Shown piece after piece: positions 41,689-52,002 of a stretch of 64,000 nt of DNA. The position numbers and the translations under genes are program-made. The first letter of the stretch is position 1, and every line of letters starts with the position of its first letter. The notes beneath the pieces are model-generated. The model had not been told where the DNA came from. It was given only the letters and a program-made list of their open reading frames with translations, and did no database searches. The DNA is from Serpula lacrymans var. lacrymans S7.9 (Eukaryota; Basidiomycota; Agaricomycetes; Boletales; Serpulaceae): the NCBI RefSeq assembly GCF_000218685.1, contig NW_006763303.1, positions 682,001 through 746,000 on the forward strand. Reading direction: 5' to 3'.

Positions 41689-42006
41689 TCAAATCATTTG
41701 GGAGTTAAATCTATGATAAGAGAAGGGACTCAGATCTCGTAGAAGAGTCTCATGTATTCAAGTAAGTACCTATGATAAGAGAAGGGACTAAATCATAGTA
41801 AGCTAAGTATTTGAAAGGGGGTAAAAGAGAAGGGGTCTCACCTCAGATCTCGTAGAAGAGTCTGAGGTGGTACATGGTAACTAGGCCTCCTTTATAGGTA
41901 AGTGAGAGAACGGAATCAAAAAATTTCTGATGGTATATATTGGCGCACGGGCCACTCATACTTACACGCCTTCCTTGCTTCCTTTCTCGATATCCTCAAT
42001 CCAACA
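41689..42006 (-). repeat. copia-1 5' LTR
   Basis: 318 bp, minus strand TGTTGGATTGAGGATATCG ... TGATTTGA, flanked outside by TAATG (42007-42011). Confidence 0.88.
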
Positions 42007-42011
42007 TAATG

Positions 42012-42466
42012 GCCTGCTGTGTGATCTGGACACAGCTGGGGCCAGGTCTGCCCCAGAGAGCAATGGTTATTCACAGAATTACTAGGTTCGTTTCCAACCA
42101 ATTGGCCTCGGCGACTTATACGGAAGTTTTCGTTAATTAGTCAGATGTTTTTATGCTGTTGCTTGCAACACAACTCTTACGACGACATGTATACGTATTC
42201 TCTCTGACTCTTTGTGAGTGCTTATTTTAAAAGTATGAGTATATGCCAATAACTGCAAATCCATATTATTGGAATGACAAATTGATACCTCAAATCATGA
42301 TTCTGCTCCAATATAAAGGTTGGAATGAAATTCCTGATTGATAGGACTTCTTATAAGAGACTAATACAAAAATTGGCTTCTGACTCTCGTCGCTCGAAAT
42401 TACCCCAAAAATTCAATAAAATGTTGGCGACATTATCATAGAACGAAACCTATATAACATAAAATA
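42012..42466. other. Intergenic
   Basis: AT-rich DNA downstream of the helicase gene; nothing identified. Confidence 0.5.
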
Positions 42467-45400
42467 TTAGCTGGCAGGAATACGTTTAGACCGCCGAGAA
42501 CGCTTTTTGATATCGACGACTTGATATGGTGATTTCACAACGTCTGAGTTTTTAGCCCATTGGCCTTGCAAGTTCACTGTGCTCAAACGGCTTCTTACAC
42601 CTTCGAGAACTGGAAAGTCAGAGTTGGAGCTTTTTTCAGATGTTACAGATGTGCGGGCGGTGGCAGCGCGATGTGCAGCGGAGTGAGTCAAGTGAGACGG
42701 GAACGGGTCGGGACTAGCTTGTCGAACGTTCAACGACTTCATGATGCGCTCCCTAGATCTGACACCTGTGGCGGAAGGAGCGGGATATGTGGGACTAGAT
42801 CGAGGGGACCACGTTGGCTGAGCTAGTGAGCTATTTTCTTTCGGAATCAATATGCCCGATGGGCGGGTACTAGCAGCTCCCGGTAAGCTTGCTCGAGCTT
42901 CCGCGACAAGTCTCCAATTCGTCCATGTCTTCACCTCTCCTAATGTATTCTCCCAATGGCGGGCAAGTTTTCCCACCAGTGTTTCTTGCGCCTCATTTCG
43001 TAAAAACATACGGTTGGTGACAATCACCATTCCTGCTTTGCAACGAGTCAGCATGACGTTGACTCTGTTGTCGAAGACCAGGAATCCGGGCCTTGTCGTA
43101 CGAACGACGGAAACCAAAACATATGGAGCTTCGTTTCCTAAACATATACTTAGTATTTCTACTAGGCAGATAAACCATGCTGTTACGAACCCTGGAAACT
43201 ATCAACATTGAAGACTCGTTCCCAAGGAAGATTTACGTGCTTCAGCTGATTCTCGATAGCAGCTCTTTGTGCGTCGTAGGGAGTGATGATACAAAAATCC
43301 TTGGCCTGGTAATAATGTTTCACAAGGTGGACAATCGTTTGAACTTCGGCTTCATTCTGATCAATTGTGAGACATAATTTGAGGCGTTGTTCTATGCACT
43401 TTAGTTTTGCTGATTCATACCTTCCAACTTTTTCCAGAAGCCTCTTCTTGGCCTTTGTCTACGTCAACGAAAGACACACATCGCAAATCGTGGATTTTGT
43501 GTTGGGACTGTAGTTTTGATTCATAAACCTGGCTGGAGATGTAATCGCCCAACGGAACAGGCATACGATCTATAATCAGAGTTTCATTAGCTTGATAAGA
43601 ACATGCAAGGTCCCTTGACCTACATTGAACGTTCAAGAAAAAAGACTGAGGCTGCAAATGTTTGAGTTCAAAGATACTTTTCATTGTGGCCACAGTATCC
43701 TGCCCGTAAGGTGGTACTACGCCTCGTCAGTTCCGAAGAGAGATGTTGGCGACAATACGACGTACATTGTTTGGGGTCTCCAAAGAAACTCACGGTCTTT
43801 AACTTGTCAAACTTGTCAAATAGATGCTGAAACGAAGCCAACCCAAAGTGAGTGGAATATAGGTTATCTGGAAACTACTGACCATGTATTCAAAAGCGCT
43901 TATTTGAGAGGCTTCATCGATCACTAAGTTTGTTACAGGTCGTAGTGTGAAAACAGATCGGTCTTCTAAGACTGGGTTGGATAGCATGCTTAGTGTACAA
44001 AGCAAAATAGTCGTGTCACCAAGGATCCATTGCAACTCGAGAAGATCACTCCGTAATTCATCAGATCGTATCAATTTCCGTTCGATTTTTTCATAAATAT
44101 GTTCGTGCCTGACATAGGTCAACATCAGACAGAACAATGCTGGAAATGACATACCATTCGACATAGAATTCTTTTGAAACGACTAGCCTGAAATCTACGT
44201 CATGCTTGCAGAGACTTTCCGCAAGGTTCTTCACCGCAATATTGGACTGTGCTACGATCCAAATCATTTCACCTCTTTCTGCTCGTATCTTAACCGCGGT
44301 TGAGATAGTTGTGGTCTTCCCAGTACCAGGCGGACCTAACATGAAGATGATGAGCACAGTGTGTCGCAGCAGCTAGGTTAAGTTTGACGCCACCATGTGC
44401 TAATATGAGAGGGCTAGTGCTGGACAACATGGCAGTAACTACTTCGAGTTGTGAAGTATTCAATCCCTTTGCTATGCTAGGAGGAATGACATCGAGTCTT
44501 TTTGACAGAAGATAAAGACGCTGAGGCATTTCAATCGTGGAAGAGAACCAGAGATAACGAGTAAAATTGGAGGAATCTAGTTGACGCTCCCCACGTAGAA
44601 CTAGTAGGACGAACTCATTCCTGGCAAGCTCAGGGAATGTCAACTCTTCTTGTCCAACAACACGTATGGTTCTGATATTATCACAACATTCTGACGATTG
44701 TATTTGAACAGTCGTCTGCTTGCCCGTAGCCTTTGTTGCTTGTCCTACGATCTCTTTGCCATCATTAGTAGTCATGATGACTGTCGTCTACAAAATGCAC
44801 GCTAAGCTCAAACTAGAGAGGGGAATTGATCTGTAATCACCTGATCGCTTTGTCTAACTTTGCTTTTGTAGCGAGTGTTATGTATGACCCAACCTTTGGA
44901 TCCACCCACGACATGGCTAAAATCATTGTCGACCACTTTAGCTTTTGCGTTTTCCAAAAGGTTCGCTTGCCGAACCAACGTCGCCAGTAATATGAGTTCC
45001 TATAAATGCGTTAGCTGTGTCGAGTGAGCAAGCTATCAAGCTATACCTCTTTTCTCAAGATAGTGGTGTCAACTTTAAGGGCGGCCTCGACTTGACCCAA
45101 ACACTGCTCGCCAATCCTGTTATGTTTACTTCTTGTAAACGTTGGACAGAAAACAGCTACCTTGGCAGAAATACCTTGCGGCAAGCCAAGCACGATGATA
45201 AGCGGAATTCCAGATGGAACTAACAGCTTCTGAATGTGCATTAGTGAGCATCATTCCAACTAGATCCATAGGCCTCGACGGGCGTAATGTAGAGCGAGAA
45301 AACAAAGTTAATAAGTCCACGCCCCTGAAATGGCAATTCCAATCTTTGTAGAGATATAGTGCCACCTTGGCCGCCTCGAAACCAACCAAAGGTAGTTGCG

Positions 45401-45665
45401 AGCCACGAAGTAGCGTATCCAAGTTATGACTTGCACTTTTTGCAGGACGCGCTTTCCCACCTAAAGATATGCAGAAAATGGTCGTCGACGTCGCAAGGAC
45501 CAAATGATCGACGAAGTTGTTGACGGAAAGGTTGATGTCAATACCCACAACATCGGGATCGAGTCGAATAAGATTATTTATGGCATCTGTAGCATTGTCA
45601 CAGGAATAGTTACGCAAAAGTATTTTGCGCTCTGTTGGTATCAAGGTTTGCTTGAAAGTGTCCAT
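42467..45665 (-). CDS. Exonuclease-like domain fused to UPF1-like SF1 helicase
   Basis: ATG 45663-45665. The N-terminus has a DEDD-type 3'-5' exonuclease pattern: VVGIDINLSVNNFVDHLVLA, IFCISLGGK, LPLVGFEAAKVALYLYKDWN and FRGVDLLTLF. A linker LILLATLVRQANLLENAKAK ... SHVVGGSKGWVIHN leads to the helicase: Walker A MLGPPGTGKTTTIST (about 44330), motif II VIDEASQISAFEYM (about 43900), motif III FFGDPKQLPPYGQDT (split by an intron at 43705-43754), motif V GNEAPYVLVSVVRT and motif VI NRVNVMLTRCKAGMVIVTN. A ~150-residue Ser/Arg-rich tail ends RRSKRIPAS. About eight short introns. The helicase belongs to the UPF1-like AAA_11/AAA_12 group, so RNA or RNA:DNA unwinding is likely. The exonuclease call rests on sequence pattern only: one early Asp is clear (GID-N), and a full catalytic set was not confirmed. 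Confidence 0.8.
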
Positions 45666-47380
45666 GAGTGAATACTTGAGTCAACAAGGCAGAGATGAGA
45701 TGGCTTTTGAAGTTGGCGTGGCGTTTATATGCTCTCTGGAACCCTCCGCTTCATTATTAAGCACATGAGGCAGTTCTGTGGGCGTTCATAAACGTGGAGG
45801 GACTCGCACGCCAGAAATCACAAAATGCGAAAGATTAGAAGCAGTTAGATCCGCAAAAGCCCTATTTGTCGTGCCTCATGCACCGCAGCATATAGGCCGT
45901 TCCATTGCGAAGGGCTTTCCGGCAGCGCAACTGACAAATCTGGGCTAAGGAGATAGAAAAGGGGAAAAACGCACTCTGACATCAACAATCCATTATGGCA
46001 TACACATAACAATTATTTGCCTTGAAGAAGACGGGCTGTGGATTTCAGATGTGGATGGAATGGTCAACTCAAAAGTTTACCATGCATCGCCCCAAATCCA
46101 CATCAGGAGCTTGTGCAGCTGCAGAAACACGTTACATCCCTTACTTGCCATGAAATCGGTAGTAAGGTGACCGCTAGTGTTGTGAAACGAATAGTTATCG
46201 TTATCTGCGACTAGCAAACTTTCTGCCAAATGATATCCAGGATACGTTACCTTTGTACATATCCCACAAACGCCGATTCTTCTTCTACGCATTCTAGTAG
46301 AGAGGCTCTATGATGTTGATGCTGTTCCTTAGAGAGAACGAATCCTACCAGCACAAGTCTGTTAAATTGGTAAGATTGTCAATCCCAACTTGAAGGCAGA
46401 AGTGGTCGAATAGAAGACATGCAGCCATAATAAACAGACCCAGAAATTGGCTGGCGCCACCTCAAAACAGTGCATAATCCTGGCTCATAGCCTGACGCTC
46501 CTGACCAGTTGTTCCTCAATCATCGTAAAAGAGGTGCCTATATAGATATGGATGAGAATAAAATGTGAGTAAGTTTGGTTTATAGGGAAAAAATCTTGGA
46601 AGGTTGATTCACAGATACACATCCTGCACTCGGGCGATATCATTAGTAAATATCTAGACTACTAGTATTGGACTGTTTATTACCTCGAACATGCCTTCAA
46701 GTCAATGCAAAGATCGCAACTATGTTGCTCTCGTGCGGATCGCGTGTGCTCATCACCCGCAAATGACAGAATCTGACAGAATCTTGCTCCGCCAAAAAAG
46801 AACCTCTGTCGGGAATGTCCATAAAGTCTCGACAACCCATATATCCGAATTCTACTTCTGCATCAACTTCCATGTCAAGGCAACAGAGGTATCTTCGGTC
46901 CGCGGGTGTTCTGATGGTGTGTGTTATATATACAGATTTCGCGCATGTGCATCTGATACTCCATGGGAATTCATACCTTATTATTGGAATAGCTTATCAG
47001 CTGTTTCCTCTATCCGGTGCATGCTCCTTCCTCTCGTAGTATGCTGCATTTAATGATCTGGTAAGAAATATGATGGCTGCGCCATCAACGTCTTCGCTGA
47101 TTTCGCATTATATGTACGTAGATTCTTCAAAAGTATTTTGGTTCGTTTTCATGTACATTATGTTCGCGGAGGCATGAAGAATAGATAAGCCTGTCTGAAG
47201 ACGCCTGCGACGCCATACTCCATGGTTCTTATCTTAGGAGGTCTTGTTTCGTTCCTGCTTATATACCCGTCAGTGTTGATAAGAAGCTGCACAGCTGACC
47301 ATAATCCATGCTGGATAAGGCGAAAACATAAAAGGGAGAGGACGCGATGACTCCAAGTTGTTTATCCGCCTTCCTTTACC
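45666..47380. other. Intergenic region between helicase and transporter
   Basis: About 1.7 kb holding the two divergent promoters. Open stretches at 46077-46292 (-) and 46691-47053 (+) have no recognisable domain and look like chance. 47330-47380 is the probable 5' UTR of the transporter. Confidence 0.5.
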
Positions 47381-50300
47381 ATGAGTTCTCATCCGGAGGT
47401 CGGTATAGTGGGCATGAGCGAGGTTTTCGACGTGCATCCGGTGTCTTCACCAGATGCCAAGGAGTCAATTTCGTCGTCTTCTATAGAGAACGAAAAGCGT
47501 GTCTCTGTTGTCGATATCATTTCGACCAAAGAGCTCTGTTCTTCGGATCATGGGACTGACGACATGACTAACAGCCGACAAGTCAACACCGATGATCCAT
47601 TCCCTGAAGATCCTGACTCACCGATTGAAGAGCAACAGCTCACTTTTCGTGCTGTGATAGTTGGTTGTGGTCTAGGGGCAGTAATTTCTGCGAGCAACGT
47701 CTATCTTGGTTTGAAGGTAAGCGTTTAAGAAATACACTGTGATAACATGTCGCTGAATAAAGAGAACATGTCTGCTTTTCTTTTCTTCAGACGGGATGGA
47801 CTTTCGGCGCATCTCTTTTTGGGTCGATCTTCGGTTTTGCTATATTGAAACCTCTCTCAACTGCCGCTCCGAAATACCTAGGAGGTGGTTATTTTGGACC
47901 TAAGGAGAATAATGTTTGCCAATCCGCAGCGTCGTCTGCAGGATCTTTGGGACTGCTTTTCACGTCAGGGTTCCCGGCTCTCTATCAGCTTGGTGTTTTG
48001 GGTGCTAGCCCTAAAGATGATATTGGCCGATTGTTTACTTTCACCATATGTTGCGCCTTTTTCGGACTTGCATTCACTCAGGTATGCACCCCTGTGCTTA
48101 TGTTTTCGACACGTAGTATCTCATCTATTTATTAGCCTCTGCGAAAGTTTTACATCCTGAAGCTGAAACTTGTATTTCCTTCGGGTGTAGCTGCTGCTTA
48201 CACCATTCGTTCTCTACATGTGGGCAAGCACGCTGCTAGAGATGCCACAAAAAAGACGAAGGCCTTGATTCTTTCCTTCTGTTTTGCCATTACGCTACGG
48301 GTTGTCAGTGAATACGCACCCGGACTTCTATGGGACTGGCATATCTTTTATGCCCTCAACAGAGTTGGTTGGGACTGGATTATACGAGCAGAGAGCTGGG
48401 TGAGTTTCAATTATTATGTGAACATGCTTTAATTGATCTGATATTTGCTTTGTACTCACAGGGATGGATTTGGGAGTGGACACCTGCGTTCATAGGTGCC
48501 GGGATGCTGACAGGAATTAACTCATCTTACAGTTTCTTGGGAGGCGTAAGTATAGGTTCGGGTTATTTCAATGTATGCTGACATTTTTCCCTTAGAGTTT
48601 TCTTGCTTGGGCAATTGTGGGTCCTGCGATTGTAACAACTGGACAAGTGCGATATTAGTAGTTCATACACATCGCTTACTGAATCTTGACTACAGGCATT
48701 TGGGATAGTTGCAGATGCAAGCATTCCAGGATACATGAACTACATGGATATGTATGAAACCTGGAATCCTTGTATCCCATATCTGACATGGTTTCTAAAT
48801 GTGACAGGTCTCTCACGGATCCTATCAATCATCCTTCACCCCGCTATTGGCTTGTATGGCCTGGAACATTGATGCTTTTATGTGCTAGCTTTGCAGAAGT
48901 CGCGTGTAACTGGAGATCACTATCTGCAGCTGGCCGTATTGCTTTCCAAGGCCTAATGGAGCGCTTCCATTTTGGTTCAAGAGTAGCTGGTGGTACTGAT
49001 CAGAAAGAAGAATTTTTTGATCCCGTTCCAGAACACGAACGCGTGCCGTTCTGGATTTGGGGTTCTGTGCTTGTAGCCAGTATCATTGTTACATGCACTG
49101 TCATGGGGGTTCAGTTCCAACAAAATGTCGGCATCACTCTTCTTGGTAAGCTCTCAGCCACTCAGCATCGTTGTGTGGCTCACCATGCGGCCTAGCCATT
49201 ATCTTCTCGTTCCTGTTCAGTTTCATAGGGTGCGAAAGTTCTGGCCGCACGAACATCAATCCTGTGACTTCGATCGGTAGATTCCTACTTACTCTCTGTC
49301 GATTGACGCTCATGTGATTTATCAGGAAACGCATCACAACTCGTGTTTGGCGGTGTGGGCAAGGGCAGGCACTACTCAGTGCGTCGCGGCGAACTCCTGA
49401 ACTCCTTATCAGGGATGCTAGCTTTAGGTAGGCGGTAAAACGATCAACAACGATATGAAACTTATTCGTCCAATTGTAATAGGGGCGGCGGAGCAAGGTA
49501 GGATTTTCTCTCTCTAATTTTCGAGCCACGTTCTTGGCTCATATTTTCACGTGAAAGCCTCGGACATGATTAGTGACTTGAAAACAACTCATCTACTGAG
49601 AGCTTCTCCAAGAGCCGTTTTCTGGGCGCAATCATGTGGCGCTATAGTCTCGATCTTTATGTCAGCGGGTATATATGTTGTCTTCTCGACTGCATATCCG
49701 TGTATCAACGATCTTAGCTACACGACGTGCAGTTTTCCCACTCCAGATGTGCAGTCATGGCGGGTAAGTTTTTGTTGGCTGTCATGTTTTCTGGACTTGC
49801 TGAGCTTGCACTGTGTTAGGCTGTGGCAGTTGCGGTATCGTCCACATCACTACCAATTCCTACATCTTCTGGTTATACTGCCATTGGTCTGGGCATCGCC
49901 GCGGTGCTGTCCGTTGTGGCGAAGTATACTGTAGTGCCTCCGAAGTACCATGTTTGGGTGCCGTAAGTCTTATTTTACTGTGGCAGTATAAACGTATGAG
50001 CACTAAGTCTGCCAACAGTAACTTCAATGCCATCGGAATCGGTTTCATCATGAGTAAGTAACACGTCCCATGTGATTTCTACAGAATAAGTATCACATTA
50101 TTTCACATGATAGATGTCTGCACATATCCACTGGCAATGTTCTTTGGGTCCACGGTCGCTTTCTTTTGGCGACAAAAGTGAGCATATTTTTAAGCTACTA
50201 AACAATATCCTGAATATTATATTTCTACAGGTTCTTTGCGAACTATCAGATGTACTGCTATGCAGTGGCAGCTGGCTTCATTGCTGGAGAAGGTCTTGGC

Positions 50301-50393
50301 GGTATAGTAAATGCAGTGCTTACGATTGCAGGCGTTTCCGGGGCAATTTATGGTACTAGTATCGGTTGTCCTGGAGGTGTATATTGCGGTTGA
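47381..50393 (+). CDS. OPT-family oligopeptide transporter
   Basis: Proton-coupled oligopeptide (or metal-chelate) uptake across a membrane. A ~90-residue hydrophilic N-tail is followed by TFRAVIVGCGLGAVISASNV with YLGLK, TGWTFGASLFGSIFGFAILK, LGGGYFGPKENNVCQSAASS (the conserved P-K-E-N motif), VFPSGVAAAYTIRSLH, GINSSYSFLGG, SFLAWAIVGPAIVTTGQAFG, INPVTSIGNASQLVFGGVGK, ASDMISDLKTTHLLRASPRA, NFNAIGIGFIM, TYPLAMFFGSTVAFFWRQKF and GEGLGGIVNAVLTIAGVSGA, ending GGVYCG. At least 12 membrane segments are visible. About 13 exons; one is 15 nt (49483-49497). The pattern is of the YSL/OPT group found in fungi. Substrate is unknown. No stop or frame break seen. Confidence 0.85.
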
Positions 50394-50454
50394 TTTCTCC
50401 AGTGAACTTTAGAGTTGTACGATAGCTTACTGTTCAGAATGTCATATCATGTAC

Positions 50455-50880
50455 TTATAAGCCTGGAATTAGCCTGAAAGTTAGCAAAGGATCATATGGA
50501 TGCCCTAACACGGATATGCTCCAGAAGAATCCTTTGTCGATAACTACTATATCGGCGCTTCTGATCACTCTTTGTGAGTAGAACAGCATGCCGTCGACGT
50601 CATTGTGGAGGAGTTGCACGTAGAAGCCATTAGCCCTCGATCCTAACATGGACAAACAATAATAAGCTCTGGTGACTGTGACATACTGACCAATCCGGAG
50701 TCCGAATCTCAACTTGAATCCTCTCCGAGTCTCGATAGCTTGAGTCATCATGTGCTTGCAACGCTTGCAACGTTGAAAAAATGACCCTTGTGGTTTTACA
50801 GTTTCAGTGTTCAATCCACATCTGTGCAATAAATCCTCAAGCTTCCGAGCCAATCGCCTGAACTCGAATGCTCTTGACAC
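50455..50880 (-). CDS. Hypothetical ORF (141 codons)
   Basis: Single open frame convergent to the transporter, 60 bp from its stop. Encodes MSRAFEFRRLARKLEDLLHR and a C-X2-C pair in FQRCKRCKHMMTQAIETRRG, then GQYVTVTRAYYCLSMLGSRA. No family recognised. No intron is needed, unlike the genes around it. It may be a real lineage-specific gene or a chance ORF. Confidence 0.3.
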   Translation of the reverse strand: MSRAFEFRRLARKLEDLLHRCGLNTETVKPQGSFFQRCKRCKHMMTQAIETRRGFKLRFGLRIGQYVTVTRAYYCLSMLGSRANGFYVQLLHNDVDGMLFYSQRVIRSADIVVIDKGFFWSISVLGHPYDPLLTFRLIPGL

Positions 50881-52002
50881 ACAGAGCTCTTGCTTTTCAT
50901 AGCAGTATCACACGTTTTTGCCTTGTATACCCCTAAACACTTCTAGAACGGACCATGTGGCATCGTGGAGTTCTGCAAGATTTCATAAGTCGTGTAGTGC
51001 ACGCGTATTAGCTTTTTCAGTTATGGCTGGCCACAACACGTCGTAACCCCGAGGCATTCTACGATCGATATTTCTCACCAAATTACCGAAAAGCATACGC
51101 CGCGGTTTGCCATAAAAATGTGAGTGTGTGTTACATTTGCATTCGCTTGAATTTACAGTATGTCTTCCTTTGTCTCATTGTAGCCTTGATCTATCAAGTT
51201 CTGCGGTTTCCTAACGCGACTTCTCGAAATACGTTGCGAGTATTTCGCAAGATTAATATATATGAGGTTGCCTATAAATGAGGTTATCTAGATGCGCACT
51301 GATCAACCGACTATCCACACTGTATATGCAGGGCATCGGCTGGCACATCAAGCATGGTAAACGCAAAATGCTAGGAGTTCTAGGATACAACCTTGCCATC
51401 AGCATTACGGATGTCCTTCCACCTCTTTTTTCACGCCACTCCTCCTTTCTACGCGGCTTTAAGATTTGCCAAAAGTAAAATTTGGCACCGCTGTGCAATC
51501 TGGGAAGCCCTATCCTTCCCTAGGAATGCAGAATCAAGGGTTTGCTTCGACCTCTTGATTTCATTTTATGTCTGGACCTGCTACGGAATCAATATAGGCC
51601 TTTTATAGCCCACGTCTCTGGGTATTGATTGTGATATCTCGAATGAAAGTACTTTGTGGCTCCATGTAAAAGTCAACTCCCCTCCCATCGTGGAACTCAG
51701 TAACTCTGGCGCGGCTTCTTCATTTAACCCGAATTCATCTATATGCAACGATAAGGTGTTTGTGCACACCAATGTCATCTTCTATGCTAACCTTAGCTAA
51801 AGAACCTTGTGCGCTAGAGAAAAACAATAGCGCCCATCACCAAGCTACAGGCTTTATCCTCATGTCCTAAAACCCTTTCCTTATAGCCCTCCCTCCACCT
51901 TCTTAAAATGGTAGGTGGGCTGTTTATATAGCGGGGTTACAGAACTGGTTTCTCTTCAAAGGACATCGAGTTAGCTCATTTCCCCTCAGTTAACCTTACA
52001 TC
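50881..52002. other. Intergenic with small overlapping open stretches
   Basis: 51253-51610 is open in several frames on both strands without a recognisable domain. 51890-52002 is the probable promoter and 5' UTR of the dynamin-like gene. Nothing firm. Confidence 0.45.

Larger units (their letters stand above)
29057..42006 (-). mobile_element. Ty1/Copia element copia-1 with nested insertions
   Basis: Bounded by LTRs 29057-29396 and 41689-42006 with the 5-bp duplication TAATG on the plus strand (29052-29056 and 42007-42011). Order on the minus strand: 5' LTR, primer site, gag start, nested material, gag end, protease, integrase, RT, RNase H, polypurine tract (TTGAGGGGGAG), 3' LTR. Integrase before RT marks Copia. 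The pol part is open except for three TGA stops, so it decayed recently. The nested block (about 33538-41541) carries gypsy-2, another Copia gag fragment and a palindrome. Confidence 0.88.

Noticed and set aside
29057..42006. Treating the Copia and Gypsy parts as one composite active element
   Set aside because: Separate LTRs, primer sites and duplications show nested independent insertions, and every pol is broken.
49134..49529. 131-codon minus-strand frame
   Set aside because: Antisense of OPT transporter exons.
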